Notes: generated by a model not told the origin, from the sequence alone. Shown: positions 1 to 4,867, counted from the first letter of the stretch. The stretch: 7,708 bases of DNA from an uncultured Bacilli bacterium (GCA_944363995.1 CALVVV010000055.1:1-7708), one strand, 5' to 3'. A program made the numbers and translations.

Positions 1-14
1 CTGTATAAAATTTC

Positions 15-51
15 TTGATTTATATCACCTCCTATTAGTTATATAAATCAA
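15..51 (-). promoter_or_regulatory. Leader hairpin with the ribosome binding site in its loop, before a gene leaving the window
   Basis: An exact 11-bp inverted repeat (15-25 with 41-51) encloses a 15-nt loop. On the minus strand the loop carries AGGAGGTG (33-26), the strongest Shine-Dalgarno in the window. No ATG, GTG or TTG lies at a usable distance behind it. ATC at 19-17 (8 nt after AGGAGG, reading I/M-K-K-F-Y-T) and ATA at 23-21 (4 nt after) are the only positional candidates, both inside the 3' arm of the stem. A TTG at 51-49, with its own GAGGA at 60-56, opens an 8-codon frame (M-I-Y-I-T-N-R-R) whose TGA (27-25) overlaps the Shine-Dalgarno. The downstream gene is cut off by the window and I cannot identify it. 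The repeat and Shine-Dalgarno are seen directly; translational control or a rare start codon is inference. Confidence 0.45.
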
Positions 52-80
52 TTAATCCTCTTTTCCTTTTTATTTTATTA

Positions 81-108
81 AAAAAATTGTATTTTTTTAC
101 AATTTTTT
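81..108 (-). terminator. Terminator of ksgA, overlapping its stop codon
   Basis: Perfect 11-bp inverted repeat (81-91 with 98-108) with a 6-nt loop. On the minus strand the second arm ends in a run of seven Ts. The stop codon of ksgA (109-107) lies at the base of the first arm. The stem is almost all A/T with one G-C pair, so it is weak, but the form and position fit an intrinsic terminator. Confidence 0.6.
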
Positions 109-931
109 ATAAATTATTAGCAATATCAGTAAATATGTTAATATCTAATTGTTCGGCTCTTGCACTTAAGTCTAAATTATATTCTTTTAAAACGTTATTT
201 ATTTTTTCTAAATTATAATTTTTTAAATTATTCCTTAAATTTTTTCTTTTTTGTTTAAACGCATCTCTTACTAAATTAAAAAACAATTGTTCATTTTTTA
301 GTTTTAATCTTTCTTTTTTGTTAAACTCTATAACAATACTATCAACATTAGGTTTAGGCATAAAAATATTTCTACTAATATCTAGTATCTTTTTAATATC
401 AAAATAATAATTTAGGTAAACAGACAATGAACTATAATCTTTACTATTTGGTTTAGCTTTAAATCTATCTCCAACTTCCTTTTGAACCATGACAACAATT
501 TTTTCAACAGCAATATTATCTTCAATTATTTTAATTAAAATTGGTGTAGTTATATAATAAGGTAAATTAGCGACAACATATAACTTTTCATAATTGTATT
601 TTTTTATATCTTCTTTGATATCTTGTTTTAAAAAGTCATTATAAATTATTTCAATATTACTAAACTCTTTTAAATTATCATTTAATATTTTTTTTAAACT
701 TGTATCTATTTCATAACATAGTACATTTTTAGCATTTTTAGCTAATTTGTACGTTAAAGAACCAAAACCTGGACCTATTTCTATCACTAATGTATTTCTG
801 TCAATATTGGCTTTATTAATAATAGAATCAATAACATTTTCATCAATAATAAAATTTTGACCAAATTTTTTTTTGAAATTAAAATTATTTATTTCTAATA
901 TGTCTTTTATTTTTTTTGGTGAGTATTCCAT
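107..931 (-). CDS. rsmA: 16S rRNA (adenine-1518/1519-N6) dimethyltransferase KsgA/RsmA
   Basis: Dimethylates two adjacent adenines in the helix 45 loop of 16S rRNA, using S-adenosylmethionine, late in 30S maturation in the cytoplasm; its loss classically gives kasugamycin resistance. At 274 residues it has normal family length. Visible motifs in order: the N-terminal KKFGQNFIID (residues 21-30), the SAM-binding glycine-rich motif IEIGPGFGSLT (50-60), the acidic residue closing the second strand (CYEID, 72-76), the catalytic NLPYY motif (122-126), and the basic C-terminal rRNA-contacting stretch FKQKRKNLRNNL (225-236). The start is fixed by AAAGGAG at 944-938, 6 nt before the ATG. It follows the 3D-domain gene after 130 bp holding a terminator and a likely promoter, so it is probably its own transcription unit. 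In Bacillus rnmV lies directly upstream; it is absent here. Nothing suggests damage. Confidence 0.97.
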   Translation of the reverse strand: MEYSPKKIKDILEINNFNFKKKFGQNFIIDENVIDSIINKANIDRNTLVIEIGPGFGSLTYKLAKNAKNVLCYEIDTSLKKILNDNLKEFSNIEIIYNDFLKQDIKEDIKKYNYEKLYVVANLPYYITTPILIKIIEDNIAVEKIVVMVQKEVGDRFKAKPNSKDYSSLSVYLNYYFDIKKILDISRNIFMPKPNVDSIVIEFNKKERLKLKNEQLFFNLVRDAFKQKRKNLRNNLKNYNLEKINNVLKEYNLDLSARAEQLDINIFTDIANNL

Positions 932-1020
932 ATTTTACTCCTTTCAAATTATTTAACTAATAACTAATCTTTATTTATAATTCAAATAATTATAAGAAAT
1001 TAATTTTTTGAACATTTATT

Positions 1021-1029
1021 ATTATAACA
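1021..1029 (-). promoter_or_regulatory. Possible extended -10 promoter for ksgA
   Basis: The minus strand reads TGTTATAAT, a perfect extended -10 element (TG-N-TATAAT), about 90 nt before the ksgA ATG and just after the terminator of the preceding gene. No good -35 is seen, which extended -10 promoters can tolerate. The surroundings are nearly pure A/T, so chance matches are common; another TATAAT lies nearer the gene. Confidence 0.4.
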
Positions 1030-1053
1030 TTATTTTAATTTATTTAAAATTAA

Positions 1054-1078
1054 AAAGATGGTTACCATCCCCATCTTT
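1054..1078 (-). terminator. Terminator of the 3D-domain gene, stop codon in its loop
   Basis: AAAGATGG (1078-1071, minus strand) pairs exactly with CCATCTTT (1061-1054) around a 9-nt loop, followed by further Ts and an AATTTT tract. The TAA stop of the upstream gene (1064-1062) is inside the loop and the last Trp codons form the first arm, so the terminator is built into the coding end. Confidence 0.75.
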
Positions 1079-1763
1079 GAACATTAAATTCCACATCACC
1101 ACTCATATTAGTAGCAAATCTAATATTTTCGTCCTTTTCTGTTTGATAAGCAACATCAAAATGATATATTCCTTCTTTTAATTGTTCTCTCATGGTGTAA
1201 CCAGTATCCATTACAATCCCCATAAAATCTCCCAAATTGGAACTTTTTACTTCAATAATAGTTCCGCAAGGAAATTCGGTTAAAGGAGCAGCTAGCACCC
1301 TTACCTTTTTAAATTCATCATCATTGTAATAAACTCCGTCTTCTATTAAATTAAATTTTTTATTATCTTTAGTTTTACAAGAAACGTTACCAATACCTGA
1401 ACAAGTACTACAATCTGGTCCATACCCTGTCATAACACCTTTATATTTACCATATTTACCTGTTCCAACAACTATCTCTTCATTGATAACATCTTCTAAA
1501 ATTATTTGTTTATCATTATTATAATAAACTATACCATCTTTTCCTTCTTTTATAACTTTAGTTATATTATTTGGAATAGAACTATCATATGTTTTTATTG
1601 TTTCATACTCAATAACAGTTGATATAACATTAACATTTTTATCAATATTGCTATTTATTACTTCTTTGCTATTTTCTTCAATACTAAAACCACATAATGA
1701 CATTATTGATAATATTCCCAAACTCACCCATTTACCAAATAAATTCAGTAAATAAAAATTCAT
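1062..1763 (-). CDS. Membrane-anchored or secreted G5-like/3D-domain cell-wall protein (YabE-like)
   Basis: 233 residues. The 3D domain has the double-psi beta-barrel fold of MltA-type lytic transglycosylases and occurs in Bacillota proteins that cut peptidoglycan during growth, resuscitation or sporulation. Residues about 5-26 form one hydrophobic segment, a signal peptide or N-terminal anchor; MSLC (21-24) is not a convincing lipobox. About 50-100 resembles a short G5-type module (VIKEGKDGIVYY). From about 108 comes the 3D region: GVMTGYGPDC with Cys 118, 121, 129 and 166, then FPCGTIIEV, VMDTGYTM (Asp186), YHFDVAY (Asp203) and the end VQRWGW. The position normally giving the first Asp (consensus like VLAAD) reads VLAAP, with Pro160. 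GAGGTG at 1774-1769 sets the start. It lies 39 bp after tatD with no terminator between, so the two are probably cotranscribed, matching the Bacillus tatD-yabE pair. Family assignment is firm; enzymatic activity is uncertain. Confidence 0.88.
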   Translation of the reverse strand: MNFYLLNLFGKWVSLGILSIMSLCGFSIEENSKEVINSNIDKNVNVISTVIEYETIKTYDSSIPNNITKVIKEGKDGIVYYNNDKQIILEDVINEEIVVGTGKYGKYKGVMTGYGPDCSTCSGIGNVSCKTKDNKKFNLIEDGVYYNDDEFKKVRVLAAPLTEFPCGTIIEVKSSNLGDFMGIVMDTGYTMREQLKEGIYHFDVAYQTEKDENIRFATNMSGDVEFNVQRWGW

Positions 1764-1802
1764 TTTTTCACCTCAATTTTGTCTACTATGCTTTATAGTT
1801 TA

Positions 1803-2543
1803 TCATAAATTAATTGGTAAGTCAAATTGAGCTATAGCATTCATAGTCGTTTGCTTTAAAACCATTTCTAATGAAATATTTTTAACTTCAGCTATTTTTT
1901 TAGCAACATAAATAATATTATAAGGTTCATTTTTTGTTCCTCTAAGAGGCTCTGGAGTTAAAAAAGGACTATCTGTTTCTAATAAGATATATTTTAAATC
2001 GATTTCTTTTACAACATCTTTTAGTTTACTATTTTTAAATGTTATAACACCACCAATACCTAATTTACAATTAATTTTTATAAATTTTAAAGCCATCTCT
2101 AAACTGCCACTATAACAATGAATAACTTTTTTTAAATCTTGATATTCTTTTAGTATTTCATAAGTTTCAGCAGTAGCATCCCTACTATGAATAACAACTG
2201 GTTTATTATATTTTCGAGCTAAATCCAATTGTTTAATAAATTTTATTTTCTGATTTTCATCTTTATTCCAATAATAATCTAATCCAATTTCACCAATTGC
2301 TACTATTTTAGAATTATTAATATTTTTTTCAATAAATGTAAAACTATCATCTGTAACATTTTCAGTTGGATGAATACCCAAAGTTCCATAGACATTAGGA
2401 TATTTATCACATAATTTTATAACTTCTTGATTATCTAAATCATTAGTTCCGCTTATTATAATTATATTTTCTTTCATTTTATTTAGTATATCATCTATAT
2501 TATTATAATATTCATTAAAAATATGACAATGTGTATCTATCAT
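1803..2543 (-). CDS. tatD: TatD-family metal-dependent deoxyribonuclease (YabD/YcfH type)
   Basis: A TIM-barrel amidohydrolase-superfamily hydrolase; TatD proteins act as metal-dependent 3'-5' exonucleases on DNA/RNA in repair and degradation, although the physiological role of this branch is less settled. All expected ligands are visible: HCH (His5, His7), GIHP (57-60), the Glu of GEIGLDYY (Glu85), VVIHSRDA (His119), HCYSGS (His142) and LLETDSPFLTPEPLRG (Asp191). The 246 residues are close to the usual 250-260. The start is supported by GGTGAT at 2554-2549, 5 nt ahead of the ATG, and by the TatD N-terminus MIDTHCH. It is first of a likely two-gene unit with the 3D-domain gene, and ends in TGA. 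In Bacillus tatD lies next to metS; here the upstream neighbour is a decayed tnpB whose end lies about 40 bp from the start codon. Confidence 0.96.
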   Translation of the reverse strand: MIDTHCHIFNEYYNNIDDILNKMKENIIIISGTNDLDNQEVIKLCDKYPNVYGTLGIHPTENVTDDSFTFIEKNINNSKIVAIGEIGLDYYWNKDENQKIKFIKQLDLARKYNKPVVIHSRDATAETYEILKEYQDLKKVIHCYSGSLEMALKFIKINCKLGIGGVITFKNSKLKDVVKEIDLKYILLETDSPFLTPEPLRGTKNEPYNIIYVAKKIAEVKNISLEMVLKQTTMNAIAQFDLPINL

Positions 2544-2560
2544 AATTAATCACCAATTCT

Positions 2561-2566
2561 ATTATA
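2561..2566 (-). promoter_or_regulatory. -10 element of the tatD promoter, without a good -35
   Basis: A perfect TATAAT on the minus strand, 17 nt before the tatD ATG, leaving a very short leader that holds the ribosome binding site. At 17-bp spacing the -35 position (2589-2584) reads TCAAAT, a poor match, and this is exactly where the tnpB element seems to end. A TTGACA lies only 7 nt from the -10, too close to act with it. Confidence 0.45.
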
Positions 2567-2593
2567 GAACAAATGTCAATTAAATTTGACTGC

Positions 2594-2613
2594 ATCTAAT
2601 CTCACGATTAGAT
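2594..2613. repeat. Right-end hairpin of the IS605-type element
   Basis: Perfect 8-bp inverted repeat, ATCTAATC and GATTAGAT, around a 4-nt loop TCAC. It overlaps the last codons of the tnpB relic, where IS200/IS605 right ends carry the subterminal hairpin recognised by TnpA and where the omega-RNA scaffold ends. On the plus strand it is followed by TTTTT, so it could also stop plus-strand transcription; no plus-strand gene needs it. Confidence 0.65.
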
Positions 2614-2741
2614 TTTTCTCCTCTTTGGTTGCTTTTGCTTTTCCCCCAGAGACTAATTTCGGATAGTCATTACCGTACTTGTTTTTTAACTATATTTGCA
2701 GTGAAATTTTTTGATGTTTGTTCTATGCAAACAACTTAATA

Positions 2742-2759
2742 TTATTTATCAATTCTTGC
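2742..2759. repeat. Copy 1 of an exact 18-bp direct repeat
   Basis: TTATTTATCAATTCTTGC occurs here and at 3216-3233, both times in the tnpB relic. On the minus strand both copies encode the peptide QELIN, one near the N-terminus and one just after the RuvC-III motif. Both flanking bases differ, so the identity ends sharply at 18 bp. Confidence 0.8.
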
Positions 2760-3215
2760 CACACTATATTTATTGCGGCATTGATGTCTCTGTCATTTTT
2801 CAGTTACTACAATTCCAACTTCTTTTGTTTAAATTTTATATTTTAGTATTTTTCGCCATAACCTGTTATTACTAAACCTTTTATTCCTAAGTCGATGTCT
2901 ATTGATACTATCTTTGTTTCATCTAAATCTTCCTCATATAATACTGATGCATAGTATCTATTTATTTATTTACTTACTGTAGCATTTATATTTTTCCTTT
3001 TATTTCTTTATATTTTAGATAACTTTTGGTTCGATAAAAATTTTTAAAGGCATCTTCTAAATCAAATATTGTTATTCTTAATGCATTAACCAAGGGTATA
3101 TTTGTTTTAGATATACTAGTTCTTTTATAAAATCAAATTTTTGCTTAGTTATTTTCTTTATATGTTGTTTCTTTTTTATATAGCATTATGTTATAAATTA
3201 GTACTTCCTAAAGTT

Positions 3216-3233
3216 TTATTTATCAATTCTTGC
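3216..3233. repeat. Copy 2 of an exact 18-bp direct repeat
   Basis: Identical to 2742-2759 and in the same orientation. This copy sits where TnpB proteins normally carry a Gln/Glu-rich stretch after the RLYPN motif, so it is probably the original and the downstream copy the odd one. Confidence 0.8.
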
Positions 3234-3303
3234 TGTATTTTATTTGGATATAATCTAAAATTATATGCTTTATAGATTTTCATTTTAACATCACCTTGAT
3301 GCA

Positions 3304-3332
3304 ATTTTATCACGCGTACATACGTCTGTCAA
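3304..3332 (-). promoter_or_regulatory. Promoter of the tnpB relic
   Basis: On the minus strand a perfect TTGACA (3332-3327) is separated by 17 bp from TAAAAT (3309-3304), about 20 nt before the tnpB start codon. It is the closest match to the sigma-A consensus in the window. The spacer is unusually GC-rich and contains the small palindrome CGTATGTACG. The promoter seems intact although the gene is dead. Confidence 0.7.
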
Positions 3333-3372
3333 TATATTTGCTTAAAATTTTGCAAAGTCCTAGTATATAAAT

Positions 3373-3407
3373 AAAACAAGAAAACTTCAACTTTGTTTTC
3401 TTGTTTT
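3373..3407 (-). terminator. Terminator after the small membrane gene, stop codon in its loop
   Basis: A perfect 13-bp inverted repeat (3373-3385 with 3395-3407) with a 9-nt loop. On the minus strand it ends in TTTTATTTAT; the plus strand also has Ts after it, so it may act both ways. The TGA of the small gene (3389-3387) lies in the loop. It separates the spoVT block from the tnpB relic. Confidence 0.65.
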
Positions 3408-3554
3408 TATAAAATAATTTAAAAAAATAATTCCTACTAATACTAAATATACAAAATCTACAATATTAAATTTTATTATCACACTAGCAACAGCTACAAT
3501 AACTGGTATGAATAATATGATTAAAGCCGAAAACTCCGTTAATTTGTTTGCCAT
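3387..3554 (-). CDS. Small two-helix membrane protein, function unknown
   Basis: A 55-residue open frame on the minus strand, beginning MANKLTEFSALIILF and ending TRKQS with TGA. Residues about 9-28 and about 31-48 are two strongly hydrophobic segments, separated by the short polar stretch KFN (28-30) and followed by a basic tail (KTRK). By the positive-inside rule the C-terminus is probably cytoplasmic and the protein a hairpin in the membrane. The start has GAAGGG (3570-3565) about 10 nt ahead and a promoter-like pair further upstream, and the frame ends in a terminator, so this looks like a real monocistronic gene. I do not recognise the family. In Bacillus spoVT is followed by yabM, a flippase-like membrane protein; this one is far too short to be that. 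Confidence 0.65.
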   Translation of the reverse strand: MANKLTEFSALIILFIPVIVAVASVIIKFNIVDFVYLVLVGIIFLNYFIKTRKQS

Positions 3555-3587
3555 TTCTATATTTCCCTTCTATATTACAACATTAAT

Positions 3588-3617
3588 ACTATAACATATA
3601 AAGTTGTTTTGTAACAA
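3588..3617 (-). promoter_or_regulatory. Possible promoter of the small membrane gene
   Basis: The minus strand has TTGTTA (3617-3612), an 18-bp spacer and TATAGT (3593-3588), then 33 nt to the ATG with a good ribosome binding site. The -35 overlaps a small inverted repeat (TTGTT/AACAA) that could be an operator or chance in such A/T-rich sequence. Confidence 0.45.
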
Positions 3618-3654
3618 TAATTTTAATATACAAATAGCGACATTTTACGCAATT

Positions 3655-4176
3655 TTACATTTCTAAATGTTTCGTTAAAAATTTAGAAGCGATTTGTACT
3701 AATTTTAAATCAACTTCTAAAATATTTTCTTTCCCTATAATCATTACTAAACCAATAACATCGCTATTAACAATTATTGGACTAACAGCATACACACACT
3801 CAATCTCATCATCGGTTATTTTTAATGTTTTTTTGTGTTTTTCTAACATCTCTTCTCGCCTTTTTATTTTGTTTTCTAAGTCAATACCAATATTTTTATT
3901 TAATAATTCTTTTTTTAAAGGTCCCGAAACAGCTAAAATATTATTAGTATCAGTTATTATAATACTATTATCAATAAAAGAATAGATAGAATCAGTTATA
4001 TTTTGAGCAAAATCATTTAAATTTTTCATTAAAGAATATTTTCTTAAAATAATATTTTCATTTTCAACTGATATTTCTAAATTTTCTCCTTCTTTTATTC
4101 TTAAACTTCTTCTTATTTCTTTAGGTATTACTATTCTTCCTAACTCATCGATTCTTCTTATAACACCTGTTTTCAT
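3655..4176 (-). CDS. spoVT: Stage V sporulation protein T, AbrB-type transcription regulator
   Basis: In Bacillus SpoVT is a forespore regulator that tunes sigma-G-dependent genes. At 173 residues it nearly equals the 178 of the B. subtilis protein. Residues about 1-50 are the AbrB-type swapped-hairpin DNA-binding domain (GVIRRIDELGRIVIPKEIRR, then SLRIKEGENLEI); about 52-173 is the C-terminal GAF-like domain, with IIITDTNNILAVSG, YAVSPIIVNSDVIGLVMI and the end FLTKHLEM matching SpoVT rather than the shorter AbrB or Abh. TTTGAGGTG (4189-4181) lies 4 nt ahead of the start. It follows the prepilin-like gene closely with no terminator between, so it may be read from that promoter; I found no convincing sigma-G promoter. 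The mfd-spoVT neighbourhood is the same as in Bacillus, apart from the inserted gene. Its presence suggests an organism that sporulates or recently did, but one gene cannot prove this. Confidence 0.95.
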   Translation of the reverse strand: MKTGVIRRIDELGRIVIPKEIRRSLRIKEGENLEISVENENIILRKYSLMKNLNDFAQNITDSIYSFIDNSIIITDTNNILAVSGPLKKELLNKNIGIDLENKIKRREEMLEKHKKTLKITDDEIECVYAVSPIIVNSDVIGLVMIIGKENILEVDLKLVQIASKFLTKHLEM

Positions 4177-4226
4177 TATTCACCTCAAAGTTAGTTTAAA
4201 CAATATCAAAAATTTTATGTAATATA

Positions 4227-4301
4227 TTATTTAAAATTATAAGGTTTTTGAGAAGTACCATTTCCATCAATAAAATTTTCTTTTAACACATCCAAATTTA
4301 G
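4227..4301 (-). pseudogene. Detached C-terminal tail of the prepilin-like gene (frameshifted)
   Basis: Twenty-four sense codons in a different frame run from CTA (4301-4299) to TAA (4229-4227), ending FIDGNGTSQKPYNFK. The pattern DGxGT...PY is, from memory, common at the end of secreted and pilin-like proteins of gut Bacillota. The frame overlaps the current stop of the prepilin gene (4300-4298), and restoring one base in the TATATC run just there would join the two without a stop. It has no start codon or ribosome binding site of its own. Confidence 0.55.
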
Positions 4302-4765
4302 ATATATAAGTTGTATTGTTGAATCAATACATCAATCAGTTTTCCAGGTAATAAAGGACATTTTTCATTATCCATTACAAAATTTTCATTTAAACACAAT
4401 TTAAATATATGATTGTTACTTTGAATCACTAAATCTATTATTTTTTTGCCATCATATTTTACTTTTTCTATTACTGCATTTCCTAAATTTACAATCCTTG
4501 TTATTTCTTCATTAGTGAAAGTTGTTTTTTTTGAATAATCAATATCATTATTTTCTAAAGTTCCTATTTCTTTTTTTAATTCCATTGTTTCACAATAATT
4601 ATTTATTCCATTATATATCATATTTGCCTCTAATCTACCAGCTGATATTCTGGCATCTTCTACTACATCTAATATTATAGGTGTAGCTATAAGGGCTACT
4701 ATGGCTAAAATAATAATTACTGCTAATAACTCAATTAAAGTAAAGGCATTGTGTCTTTTGTACAT
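4298..4765 (-). CDS. Orphan type IV-like prepilin (N-methylation motif protein), probably C-terminally truncated
   Basis: 155 residues. The N-terminus MYKRHNAFTLIELLAVIIIL is a class III signal: a short basic leader, cleavage expected between Ala7 and Phe8, Glu12 at position +5, and a hydrophobic helix to about residue 31 (ATPIILDVVEDAR). Such proteins are cut and methylated by a prepilin peptidase (ComC/PilD) and assembled into ComG-like or type IV-like pseudopili at the membrane; no peptidase or assembly ATPase is in the window. The soluble part has Cys50, Cys116 and Cys127, possibly a disulfide pair. I chose this ATG over one 8 codons upstream because GAAGGGA (4780-4774) lies 8 nt before it. 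The usual Gly at -1 is Ala. The stop appears to come from a one-base deletion that cuts off about 24 residues (see 4227-4301). Family is secure; partner machinery and role are unknown. Confidence 0.85.
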   Translation of the reverse strand: MYKRHNAFTLIELLAVIIILAIVALIATPIILDVVEDARISAGRLEANMIYNGINNYCETMELKKEIGTLENNDIDYSKKTTFTNEEITRIVNLGNAVIEKVKYDGKKIIDLVIQSNNHIFKLCLNENFVMDNEKCPLLPGKLIDVLIQQYNLYI

Positions 4766-4814
4766 ATTTATTATCCCTTCATATATCAAAGACTATTATC
4801 TTTAGCTTAAGTTA

Positions 4815-4843
4815 AGTATACATTATTTTTTTATTTCTGTCTA
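4815..4843 (-). promoter_or_regulatory. Promoter of the prepilin-like gene
   Basis: The minus strand shows TAGACA (4843-4838), a 17-bp spacer and TATACT (4820-4815), 49 nt before the ATG. Five of six bases match the consensus in each box at the best spacing, right after the hairpin following mfd. The gene, and perhaps spoVT behind it, is thus probably expressed separately from mfd. Confidence 0.65.
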
Positions 4844-4850
4844 GTATTAA

Positions 4851-4867
4851 ATTACGCCGCGCGTAAT
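4851..4867 (-). terminator. GC-rich hairpin after mfd, likely terminator
   Basis: Perfect 7-bp inverted repeat ATTACGC/GCGTAAT with a 3-nt loop, 24 nt past the mfd stop. It stands out because the surroundings are almost pure A/T. The T-tract on the mfd-transcript side is short (TTT then AATAC); the longer run of seven Ts is on the plus-strand side, so as a terminator it looks better for plus-strand transcription and only moderate for mfd. A protein-binding palindrome is an alternative. Confidence 0.5.

Larger units (their letters stand above)
2576..3283 (-). pseudogene. tnpB: Decayed IS200/IS605-family TnpB (RNA-guided nuclease relic)
   Basis: TnpB is the accessory RuvC-type, omega-RNA-guided endonuclease of IS200/IS605 elements. 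Pieces lie in order on the minus strand but in different frames, broken by stops. The N-terminus MKIYKAYNFRLYPNKIQQEL starts at 3283 with AAGGTGATG upstream. Next come LRITIFDLEDAFKNFY, then RYYASVLYEED followed by the RuvC-I segment SIDIDLGIKGLVITGYGEKY, the RuvC-III segment NDRDINAAINI, and the tail NDYPKLVSGGKAKATKEEK ending at TGA 2578-2576. RuvC-II with its catalytic Glu and the four-Cys zinc finger, which should lie between the RuvC-I and RuvC-III segments, are gone. At about 0.7 kb it is well short of the usual 1.1-1.2 kb. It cannot make an active nuclease. No TnpA transposase is seen, so it was probably a tnpB-only element. Confidence 0.9.
2586..3372 (-). mobile_element. Remnant of an IS200/IS605-type element (approximate limits)
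   Basis: The element comprises the tnpB relic, its promoter and the right-end hairpin. The right limit is placed at TCAA (2589-2586), four bases past the hairpin; TCAA is the right-end cleavage site known from IS608, so this is an analogy. The left limit is unclear: a short repeat TTTGC/GCAAA (3337-3341 with 3352-3356) upstream of the promoter could be the left-end hairpin, and the element must stop before the terminator at 3373. IS200/IS605 elements make no target duplication and have no long terminal inverted repeats, so the ends cannot be proven from one copy. Confidence 0.55.

Noticed and set aside
932..1061. A missing or broken rnmV between the 3D gene and ksgA
   Set aside because: The 130 bp hold only a terminator, promoter-like A/T sequence and the ksgA ribosome binding site; no TOPRIM-like fragment is readable in any frame.
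1764..1802. Small repeat ACTAT/ATAGT between tatD and the 3D gene as a terminator
   Set aside because: Only five A/T-rich pairs and no T-tract follow; the short gap and good ribosome binding site argue for cotranscription.
4177..4297. A sigma-G or sigma-A promoter directly before spoVT
   Set aside because: TATAAT- and CATAAA-like strings occur, but none has an acceptable -35 partner at the right spacing; such strings are expected by chance in this A/T content.
4766..4789. Upstream ATG of the prepilin frame giving an N-terminus of MIYEGIIN
   Set aside because: It would add acidic residues to a leader that is normally short and basic, and the ribosome binding site GAAGGGA lies between the two ATGs, pointing to the downstream one.
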